Positions 55,991 through 64,000 of a stretch of DNA of 64,000 nucleotides are shown here, one piece after another. Positions within the stretch are counted from its first letter, which is position 1, and the number at the start of each line of letters is the position of its first letter. The DNA is from Escarpia spicata (Eukaryota > Annelida > Polychaeta > Sabellida > Siboglinidae), in contig OZ023206.1 of assembly GCA_963995525.1 (NCBI GenBank), positions 50,609,713 to 50,673,712 of the forward strand, written 5' to 3'. The notes beneath the pieces are model-generated. The model was not told where the DNA came from, ran no database searches, and was given only the letters and a program-made list of their open reading frames with translations. The translations under genes and the position numbers were made by a program.

Positions 55991-57125
55991 TCCACCCTCT
56001 AAATTGCAAACATATTTAATTCATTTATTGTAAACATATTTAATACATGTTTTATCAATATTGGTCCAAATTTAGCCAACCAAATACAACATTACCAATA
56101 ATACGTTCATATATATCTTAATGGACAACATAACAATGTATTTATTTTTCAACTTATTAATGAAGAAACAATATATAAAACAACTAATCATTTGCATCCA
56201 AAGACAAACTGAATATTTGATGGTGTTTCTTCACGACTTAAAGTCAACTAAATCTGTTTTGATTAAATTTTTAACTTTAATCACAAACCAAATATCTTTC
56301 CCGGTGAATTCAAAGTAGCCAAAGTAATTCAAATTCATAAAAAGGTGGATGATACCGTATTCTGGAACTACAGACCAATATAAATCTTACCTGCATTTTT
56401 AAAAGTAATACAAAAAGTTATTTATAACCAGGTAAAAGATAAACTGATGTACGATAACCAATATGGATTTAGAAAGGATCATTCAACTGCATTTGATGCT
56501 CTCGAATTAATTGATAGGATATTGACAGGTTTGGATAATAAGGAAATACCTATAATTATTTATCTGGACCTTTCAAAAGTATTTGATACCCTGGACCACT
56601 CAATATTAATAGGTAAGTTGAGTAGCCCTAGATATATTCAAAAACTATTTAAAAACAGAAAACAAGAAGTATACATTAAAGAAACCTAGTCTGAAATGTT
56701 TAATATCTCAATAGAAGTATACTTCAGGGATCAATTATAGGCCCTTTGTTATTCTTAATCTACATTAATGACTTTGCGAAATCTAGTCCAGTCACCTATA
56801 TTATGTATGCTGATGACACGACCCTCTGGAGTACTCTAGATTCTTTTCTACAATGTCAAAACAATGAAAATGTGGAATCTCTAATCAACAAATGTAAATA
56901 AATCAAAATATATGTTTTTCAAAGCAGATAAAAGAAATATTAATATGAAAACCCAGCAAATCTACAAATATATAACACAAACATTAATAGAGTAGACACA
57001 TTCAATGTCTTAGGCCTAAAGGCTTTAATGAACAATTAAACAAGCAAAGTCATATCGAGAATATCAGAAATAGATGCTCCAGGACTATAGGTACCCTAAA
57101 TATACTTCAACGATTGTTCTTTACA
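55990..57125 (+). pseudogene. CR1/Jockey-superfamily LINE RT fragment, block B copy
   Basis: Counterpart of 12420-13560 inverted. The frame 56121-56318 has 'LKSTKSVLIKFLTLITNQIS'. 56447-56689 has 'YDNQYGFRKDHSTAFDALEL' and 'IYLDLSKVFDTLDHSILIGK'. Around 56735-56840 'GPLLFLIYINDFAKSS' and an intact 'MYADDTTLWSTLDSF' follow. Frames are broken in between. Ends at about 57124 where block A instead continues through its 3' UTR. Confidence 0.8.
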
Positions 57126-57229
57126 GTCTATTTTTATGCTTAGCCTGTTTCAAACGAAGCCTGATACTGTCACTTACTTATATTTAGTTTCAGAACTCGC
57201 AAATGTTTGTGACAGAACTGTCAACAATA

Positions 57230-57600
57230 AGGAAACAAAGCTGCAAAAACTCGCGGGCATTGACAACAATAACTGATACGTTGCGTGTACCAACACGAAA
57301 TAGGACATCAAGGCACGTCACACAGTGTCAACAGAAAGAAGAGAACACATGTGACTGAATGTCTCCTGGCACAATATTTAGTGTTTACGCAGACATCAAC
57401 TACCTGGGACAGGGAACCATTCAAGTGTGACAGTTGTGCAGCAGGTGTACAGGTTCGTTTGCTTATCATATAGATGAGAAAACTCTGACACACGTGGAAG
57501 ACAATCTTTTCCGAGGAACGATTTAAAGCTGCACATTGAGACATTTTTTTTAATGTGACACCTGTAGAAAATGTTTTAACAAGATGTTGTTTTGAAACTA
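57230..57600 (+). pseudogene. Decayed 5' zinc-finger relic and upstream flank, block B
   Basis: 'PFKCDSCAAGVQ' at about 57416 is a half-finger. The flank matches 11100-11470 inverted ('ggcacgtcacacagtgtcaa'). No continuous frame reaches the main array. Confidence 0.5.
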
Positions 57601-57772
57601 TATTGTTCCGCCTTGGTAAACACTATGAATAGTGAGGATCGCTTCCGATGTGATGTACACTAAAGATAACACGTTTATGTGTTTCAATGCAATAGCGCAT
57701 TGAGGACAACAGCACGATATAAAATAATTTTTGTGTTTGTATAAAAAGGTTCGAAACAAATACAGTGTAATT

Positions 57773-58695
57773 ATGTATGTGAATGTGCGCACGAGTACTT
57801 TAGAGAAACGATTCAAATGTGATACATGTGGTGCACATTTCTCAAAAAGTGATAATTTGAACACGCATGTCCGTATACACACTGGGGAAAAACCCTTCAC
57901 ATGCGATACCTGTGGAGCACAATTCTCACAAAGTGGAAATCTGAAGACGCATGTCCTTATCCACCCCGAGGAGAAACCTTACACATGCGATACCTGTGGA
58001 TCACAATTCTCACGAATTGGAAGTCAGAAGATGCATGTCGGTATCCACACTGGGAAGAAACCTTACAAATGTGATACGTGTGGTGCACAGTTCTCACAAA
58101 GTGGCCATTTGAAGAAGCATGTCCGTATTCACACTGGGGAGAAACCCTACAAATGCGACACATGTGGAGCACAATTCTCACGAAATGAAAATCTCAAGAT
58201 GCATGTCCGTATCCACACCGGGGAGAAACCTTACAAATGTGATACATGTGGTGCACAGTTCTCATACAGTGGTCACTTGAAGATACATTTCCGTATACAT
58301 ACGGGGGAGAAACCCTACAGATGTGGAACCTGTGGAGCACAATTCTCACAAAGTGGTAGATTGAAGACGCATGTTCGTATCCACACCGGGGAGAAACCTT
58401 ACAAATGTGATACCTGTGGAGCACAATTTTCACAAAGTGGTAGTTTGAAGACGCATGTCCGTATCCACACCGGGGAGAAACCTTACAAATGTGATACCTG
58501 TGGTGCACAGTTCTTAGACAGTGGTTGCTTGAAGAGACATTTCCGTGTACATACGGAGGAGAAACCCTACAGGTGTTGTACCTGTGGAGCACAATTCTCA
58601 CAAAGTGGTAATTTGAAGTCGCATGTCTGTATCCACACCGGGGAGAAACCTTACCTAGGTGATACATGTGGTGCAATGTTCTCAGAAAGTGGTTA
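57773..58695 (+). CDS. C2H2 zinc-finger protein, 10 good fingers then a broken one
   Basis: The start at 57773 is chosen because 'MYVNVRTSTLEKRFKCDTCG' aligns with the start of the minus-strand paralogue; an upstream ATG at 57731 is in frame. Ten tandem C2H2 fingers follow with TGEKPY-like linkers (some changed to PEEKPY or TEEKPY). An eleventh has lost its first cysteine (LGDTCGA) and ends at a TAG (58694-58696). The protein would be a nuclear DNA binder of about 307 residues. Finger contact residues differ from those of the 9443-10915 gene, so the two would bind different sites. It is probably a truncated gene or pseudogene. Confidence 0.75.
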
Positions 58696-58696
58696 G

Positions 58697-59100
58697 TTGA
58701 AGAGATTTGTCCGTATCCATACGGGGAGAAACCCTACAAATATCACACCTGTGGTGCACAGTTCTCAGAAAGTGGTCGTTTGAAGACACATATATGTATC
58801 CATACGGGGGAAAAACCCTACAAATGTGATACCTGTGATGCACAGTTATCAGCAACTGGTGATTTAAATAAACCTGTCCGTATCCATACGAGGGAGAAAC
58901 CCTATAGATGTGGTACCTTTGGTGCACTGTGGAAAACTGAAGATGCATGTTCGTATCCACATCGGGGAGAAACAAATGTGATGTCTGCGGGGCACAGTTT
59001 GCATACAGTAGCGGTTTAAAATCACGTGGTTGTTCCCACAATGAACCGGAGCCGACGTGATACGTGTGACTTCCATTTCACAACAAGTGGTAATTTTATG
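58697..59100 (+). pseudogene. 3' continuation of the zinc-finger array, frameshifted
   Basis: In the frame 58666-59019 there are one complete finger ('CGAQFSESGRLKTHICIH', lacking its first cysteine), one with 'CDTCDAQLSATGDLNKPVRIH' and further decayed units. Past 58975 'CGAQFAYSSGLKSRG' appears in another frame. This matches the relic beyond the stop of the minus-strand gene. Confidence 0.7.
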
Positions 59101-59370
59101 TCAGACATGCTCATTCGCAATGTTAACAAAAAAGCAGATATAACATAAGTGGGGGCTACGTGATACGTGTGGACAGCAGATCGAAAACAGTGGTATGTTA
59201 AATATGGTTGTTGTTTGTGGATACTTGTACCGACGTGAAATTATTGAAATGCGACTTATGTAGAAAACAGTGTTCGGGAATGTGATTTTCACAATAAAAA
59301 TGCTTCTTTGGATATGTTCTGTCTGTATGAAGCCTCACAACATTTGTGGATGACGTGACGTGAACAGCCT
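59101..59370. other. No gene; block B flank between zinc-finger locus and R3
   Basis: Inverted match of about 9060-9240 ('gtgattttcacaataaaaa' and 'tttgtggatgacgtgacgtg'). Non-coding. Confidence 0.55.
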
Positions 59371-59957
59371 GATTTCTCACATGTTACTGTTGGAACGGGA
59401 TTCCTGGACAAGTTTGTCAAGCAGGCTAATTGTTAATGCATAGGCCCACCAGCAAAAATTGTGTTTTCGGCAACCCGATCGATGCTATTAAAACAAAGCA
59501 GGACGTAGAATTGTCTACAACGTGATAAGACAAGTATGTCATTAATCAGCGACACCGTTGCGGTCAACCATATAGCCTACGCCACTCTTTGGGGATTCGG
59601 GTGTAGATCTACGGGTCGACGTGATGAAGCATTACGCGGGGGGGTGGGTATCCGAGTGCGCTTTACATAACGAATAGAACGAGTATGTAGCTGTCAATGT
59701 TTGACTGATAATGCTCAAAAGATACCACGTTAGGTGCAGTCAGAAAAAGCATGTCTTAGGGGTCTGGGCGTAACATTAGACAAGAGCTCCCAAATAGCTT
59801 CAATACAATTATCACTACTAGTAAAATTATGCCTTGTTAGTTAATTGTCAGTCTTGACAGTAATATTACGACATTTTAGAAAACTACATCATTACATGCA
59901 CTTAAGCATCACGAGATCCTCAAAGATACTCGTTGTTTGTTCACCAATAGGCCCCAT
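59370..59957 (-). repeat. Dispersed repeat R3, copy 3
   Basis: Inverted match of 8441-9060 and 28640-29105. Its outer end abuts the gypsy LTR at 59958. Confidence 0.75.
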
Positions 59958-60210
59958 TGTCACGATATTGTCATGATATACCCCAGCTTATCCCTAGCGG
60001 GAGTGAAATATTTGGACTCGAGGCAGTACCCACATAGACAGTAAATTAGCATACAGTGTAGTGGGTTCTACTGTTGTTTAGAGTAGAGAACCAGTCTAGG
60101 CTAGAGTTAGATCAGTGCGCACGTGTAGCTAGAAAGCTACGTGATATACATATATCATCATGACGTCTTGTTTGTATATTATTCAAATATATGCAAGCAA
60201 TACCGTTACA
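59958..60210 (+). repeat. Ty3/gypsy 5' LTR (candidate)
   Basis: 253 bp starting 'tgtcacgatattgtcatg' and ending 'ataccgttaca' (TG...CA). It is followed directly by a primer-binding-site-like 'tggtgtcaggaaatga', the common gypsy arrangement. No second LTR is visible in the window. Confidence 0.7.
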
Positions 60211-60228
60211 TGGTGTCAGGAAATGACC
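60211..60228 (+). other. Primer binding site (candidate)
   Basis: 'tggtgtcagg' starts right after the LTR end. The TGGTGTCAG start is usual for gypsy elements. The tRNA was not identified. Confidence 0.6.
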
Positions 60229-60347
60229 TACTGTTATGTGTTGACTTGACTACGTAATGTAGATTGCTGCATCACAAGCTCAGCGGGATTGTGTCAACAG
60301 TGCCTGATAACAGATCAGCTAGACTCCGTTAAGTGAGGGATCCGGTC

Positions 60348-61198
60348 ATGGCAACGCCACCGTCATCGTCTCTACTTAATGGTAATGTGAATACGCACAA
60401 TAGTATAAGTATACCCCCCACCGCCGTCGCTGCAACTCGACGCAGTAACCGCCGCGAATTGTTGGCTTCAATGGAAAAGCGACTGGATCGAATATGAAGT
60501 CGCCACGGACCTGGACGAAAAGATAGAACGGAAACGAGTGAGTACGTTGTTGTCAGTGATCGGCCAAGATGCGAAGGACATCTGGCAGAATCACCTGTGA
60601 CGAGGATCGGTACAAAGTAGCGTCAGTTCCACAAATGTACGAGAATTACTGTACGTCCAGGGTAAATGTACCGTATGAGCAACATACACTTCATTCACTG
60701 AAAAAGCGGGCCGGTTAAGATGTTATGACGTGATACAACGAACTGCGTAGGACCGGAACAAACTGCGTTTGGTGTGATCAGGACGGCTGAAGAGTTGATG
60801 ATCATATAGTGCCAAGTGTTCTCGACAAGATTCCGAGATAAACTACTTGAGCAACGCGACTTAACGCCGCAGAAAGACTTAGACTTCATCAGAAGTGAAA
60901 GCTGAACGAGCTACGGCATGCAGTTCCAACGGTGACACAGCAGTACACGTGATGAGAAAACATACAAGATCGAGACGGTTTGGAAAGCGTGGCAACGAGG
61001 CAGAACGAGCAAGACCTCGAGAACGAACACACGAGAAAACAGTAACTCTTGTGAACTGTTTGTTTTGTGGCAAGACACACGACAGAGGCAAATGTCCATA
61101 TTGGAGCCAGAAATGCAGAGCCTTTCGGGGATTGACTCATTTCGCCGTCATGTGTCACACGTTCAGAGTTAACAGAACCCACGTTAAAACTGTCTGAA
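60348..61198 (+). pseudogene. Ty3/gypsy gag, frame-broken
   Basis: ATG at 60348 begins 'MATPPSSSLLNGNVNTHNSI' and stops at 60495. Another frame gives 'WIEYEVATDLDEKIERKRVS' and 'TLLSVIGQDAKDIWQ', a typical gypsy capsid pattern. After several stops, 60895-61197 has Arg/Glu-rich text and a zinc-knuckle-like 'CLFCGKTHDRGKCPYWSQKC' block. Sequence after about 61430 is unrelated palindrome DNA, so pol is absent. Confidence 0.75.
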
Positions 61199-61430
61199 AT
61201 GAACACTATGGTGTGAGTAGTCTGATAGACGATTCGGGTATGCGACAGTTGGTTAACCGTGTGGACGGACAGCAGACGGATGTTGGTAACACTTGGGATC
61301 GGGTCGCACAGAGTACAGTTTTAATGCGATACCGAATCATAGTGTAACATCCTGCCGCTGAGTGACTACAAGTTAGCTATTGGAGACACTAAGTTACATA
61401 ATCTGACACGAGTCTCAGACACTGCTAAGC
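61199..61430. other. Remnant after gag, unassigned
   Basis: Probably the gag-pol boundary of the gypsy relic. No motif recognised before the palindrome begins at 61431. Confidence 0.35.
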
Positions 61431-61613
61431 CTTAACCAAAAAATCATCAATAACAATGAATCTCTGAATCTATCTAACTAAGTAAATAAAGTTTTAATGA
61501 ATCTCTCAGTTACCTAATTTCCAAAATTAGGTAACTGAGAGATTCATTAAAACTTTACTTACTTAGTTAGATAGATTCAGGGATTCATTGTTATTGATGA
61601 TTTTTTGGTTAAG
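61431..61613. repeat. 183-bp near-perfect palindrome
   Basis: Arms 61431-61520 and 61524-61613 pair at 88 of 90 positions by eye around a 3-bp centre (cca). The right arm is the 3' flank of the Crypton-derived gene, and the left arm is its inverted copy. Confidence 0.92.
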
Positions 61614-61620
61614 ATTTGGG

Positions 61621-62457
61621 TTAAGTGATTTCTTTATTCTTTTCATCTTCGTTAGCCGTGATACCTACCTGAAGGAAGACATAACGTAATAAAATTTGAA
61701 TGGGAGACTGAAACATCTTGGGATTATAAGCCCACCTGTCTTTGGTGTTGGTTCCCGTCCTGGTTTTGGTTGTCCTCTCAGTAAATTCAACGTACTCCCT
61801 TCTGTCTGCAGATTGCTTCAACTCCAGATCTCCCCATAACATCTTCACATGTTCATCTCTGCCTCTCAGTCCCAGAAACATTGTCATTACAAACCACATG
61901 GAGTTCAGTAGCGAGAGTGGAGTTTCTGAATGAAAGACATACATAACATATTATCAAATCAGATGCCAACACAAGCAACCGTGTAATATCCACCCCAAAT
62001 GAAAGCGCGCGAAATACAGTCGGTCTTACAACCCAAGCACCCCTTTACTAAAGTAAAACATAATAATAACATATAAAGAACCATACACAACTGTAGACAG
62101 TTCCCTGCTGTCCTTCAGCTGTGATATTTCATCTGGTGTAAAGGCTTCAGCTTTCTTCGAACTTGTACCCTCTGCGGCGTCTTTGAGTTTGAGTTGCTTG
62201 CATTTTTTTGACAACACATCCCGACTGTGAGTAAATGCCGCATCATGATTTATGTTTATTTTGCGTTTTTCACGCAGATACCTGCCGACACTGTTATATT
62301 TTGACACCAAAGTGTCTGGCTCATAATCCTCTCCGTTGCTTTTTTTTATTGATAGAACAAACATTGCCAGATATTTGTATAATTCTGGCTCTGGAATGAC
62401 CTCCGGATTCCTGTTTTCATTTGTGCCTTGAAGCAACCAATCTGTGAACAGCTTCAC
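61621..62457 (-). pseudogene. Crypton-derived (DUF3504; ZMYM/QRICH1/KCTD1-like) domain gene, two exon-like blocks
   Basis: Minus strand. Block 1 (62457-62026) has 'PEPELYKYLAMFVLSIKKSN', 'GEDYEPDTLVSKYNSVGRYL' and 'RDVLSKKCKQLKLKDA', then 'FTPDEISQL'. Block 2 (61944-61621) has 'TPLSLLNSMWFVMTMFLGLR', 'GRDEHVKMLWGDLELK' and 'YVEFTERTTKTRTGT'. This is the tyrosine-recombinase-derived domain found in ZMYM2-4, QRICH1 and KCTD1. The two blocks may be joined by an intron: 'gtaaga' at about 62027 and 'ttcattcag' near 61935 look like splice sites, but the phase does not close, and an extra 25-residue stretch precedes 'KGVLG'. The C-terminal H..R..Y part lies outside the frame, so it is at best a truncated gene. 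Confidence 0.7.
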
Positions 62458-62880
62458 ATCTCCATCCGTTTATCTCCAAGTGTTTTTATTCTTTTGTGCT
62501 TCAACAAAATCGTGTGTTTCGCTGTCAGTTACCTCTGTATATCTTTCTAAACTCAAAGAGAATGATTTGGATCTGTCTGTATCTGGCCTCATGTCAGGAG
62601 CATGTTGCCATGACAACATGATATGTCTGTTTCTCATTGGCTTAGGCACTGCTAGGGAGCCTGCTTATTGGCTCCCTGAGCAGGGCGATACGGATCAATA
62701 CGTTTAATTAGTGTTTCTGTATCGCCCTGTAAATCGGTTTGTATTGCCCCAGAAATCTGGAAAATGACAAATTCTCAAATGACACCTATATAAAAGCAAT
62801 ATTTTATCAACCCTGAGAAAGCTTGTATCACACATGTGCTCAGTTGCATGTACGGGGCAGCTTTTGTTGTAGATGTGTGA
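62458..62880. other. Upstream flank with hairpins
   Basis: 'agggagcc' (62654-62661) pairs with 'ggctccct' (62670-62677), and 'cagggcgatac' (62681-62691) pairs exactly with 'gtatcgccctg' (62719-62729). No coding recognised; frame 62444-62707 is unassigned. Confidence 0.6.
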
Positions 62881-62883
62881 TAA

Positions 62884-62911
62884 ATATATATATTATATAT
62901 ACTTACATAAT

Positions 62912-62950
<39 letters not shown>

Positions 62951-62968
62951 CAGTGTATATATATATAT
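62884..62968. repeat. (TA)n-rich microsatellite
   Basis: Alternating TA with short interruptions. The minus frame across it is an artefact. Confidence 0.9.
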
Positions 62969-63084
62969 GTTTCATGGGTAACAGGACCTAGCTTGACGAC
63001 TTTGAATAACTAAAGGCAAATATAATACATCAAAAAGCAAACAATATTAACGTGCAATGAAAAAGTAGACATTTACACCGGGCT

Positions 63085-64000
63085 ATCGCAGATCACCGTA
63101 CACACTATTTTAGGGAACGTAACACACGTTAACGATTCCCACCACGCTTCACAACTTGAGTTTTCATTCTCTTGGCAGCAGGGTAACCTGTGTCGTTCAA
63201 CCCTGGATCTGTCCCAGTCCTTCGCCAGCGTCCAGATTGCGAAATGCGTATGAAAGACGTTTATATATGAGAACCTATTTACACATCACATGACTGGTTT
63301 TCATCATTCCTATTGGCTACTACAATAACACAATTCAAGTTATGCAACAACCTCTACGATACAGTGAAACTAACTGCTTACCTGGAAACGCTAGCAAAGA
63401 ACACCATGCCCCAAAGAGCGCATCTGCAACCGAGTTGCTGTAATTACGTAACTAAGGCAACAATCTGCCTACCTACTGGCCTGACCTTCGTCATTTACAA
63501 AATTAAACCCCAGGAATTAGAATCAAATACCAAAAAAATTGAAAAATGCAACTTTACCCCCAGCGGAGAATCTACTTCCTGAACAAAAAATATTAAAGAA
63601 TACATTTAATACACTAAATAACCTGGCGATCGTTCGCCGAACTAGTAACTATATATTAGCACAACAACAAAATTCATGACACTTCGGTGTCTCAACTAAT
63701 TTGAACCTAAATATATTCCATTTGGCTTAGGTAGTCTGCACCTATGTTATCTGTTTCAGGGATTTACTCTACCCGGAAACGACAGGGTTGAACTTTAAAA
63801 AGTCTATCGCATAACGCGTTTGTTTGTCAACTTCGCAGTGTTTAGGAATTTCAGAGAGCGTTGATCACACTGCACAATGAAACTTCGCCCATACAGGTAT
63901 AAGTGCAATTTCTTGAGACCCCTAACAATTGCCAGACATTCCCTTTCTACTATGGAATATCGCCTTTGTGTGGGGTTGAGCTTCTTGCTCGCAAACGCGA
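63085..64000 (-). pseudogene. Inverted copy of the Ty3/gypsy 3' region, running off the window
   Basis: Minus strand from 64000: 'ASKKLNPTQRRYSIVERECL' and 'LHLYLYGRSFIVQ', the end of RNase H, then a decayed connection. The non-coding region that follows matches 47560-48150 throughout ('ggttatttagtgtatta', 'ggtcaggccagtaggt', 'cagatccagggttgaacgac'). The match stops at about 63085. The element extends beyond the window end. Confidence 0.8.

Noticed and set aside
57957..58676. Minus-strand frames across the plus-strand zinc-finger array
   Set aside because: Same effect: antisense of the 84-bp repeat.

Overview
This is a metazoan nuclear DNA window, A+T-rich and without prokaryote-like gene packing. 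The evidence is polydactyl C2H2 zinc-finger genes, many non-LTR and LTR retroelement relics, a Penelope-like element, DNA transposon and tyrosine-recombinase relics, a tRNA-derived SINE, microsatellites and several simple satellites. The element mix and the 'CDTCGAQFS' finger style would suit a marine invertebrate, but the sequence alone does not fix the phylum. No ordinary single-copy host gene could be recognised. The only long clean reading frame is a 490-residue, 17-finger C2H2 protein on the minus strand (9443-10915). A decayed relative lies on the plus strand at 57773-59020.

Layout. 0.6-1.9 kb: Penelope-like RT fragment. 3.0-4.2 kb: non-LTR RT fragment with a broken catalytic box. 4.5-6.2 kb: dispersed repeat 'R1'. 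6.7-6.9 kb: LINE ORF1 fragment. 7.0-7.6 kb: hairpin-forming satellite. 8.4-18.3 kb: block A, made of repeat R3, the zinc-finger gene, LINE pieces, repeat R2, microsatellites and R1. 20.1 kb: SINE. 21.1-26.0 kb: three unrelated satellites around a tyrosine recombinase relic, with an SGNH-hydrolase relic at 26.3-26.95 kb on the same strand. 29.6-31.7 kb: a CR1/L2-like LINE. 31.9-34.9 kb: an RTE-like LINE. 35.0-43.1 kb: a long minus-strand LINE interrupted by a complete LTR retrotransposon (37779-42160) with two LTRs and a TAGTC target duplication. 44-46 kb: ORF1, R2 and RTE fragments. 46.6-48.7 kb: Ty3/gypsy 3' half. 50129-54494: a DNA transposon with terminal inverted repeats and DUF4806-type coding, nested inside an R1 copy. 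54.5-59.96 kb: block B, an inverted diverged counterpart of block A including the second zinc-finger locus. 59.96-61.2 kb: gypsy LTR plus gag. 61.43-61.61 kb: near-perfect 183-bp palindrome. 61.6-62.46 kb: a Crypton-derived (ZMYM/QRICH1-like) domain gene. 63.1-64.0 kb: an inverted copy of the 46.6-48.1 kb gypsy 3' region running off the window.

How it fits together. Almost everything is transposon-derived and broken by stops or frameshifts. The best-preserved units are the 17-finger protein, the 4.4-kb LTR element and the long minus-strand LINE. The most informative structure is relational: nested insertions date one another (DNA transposon into R1; LTR element into an already tandemly duplicated LINE). 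Blocks A and B form an inverted segmental duplication carrying the zinc-finger pair. Three LINE copies share a 3'-UTR hairpin whose stem survives despite sequence change. All family names are by-eye recognition of motifs; no database search was run.
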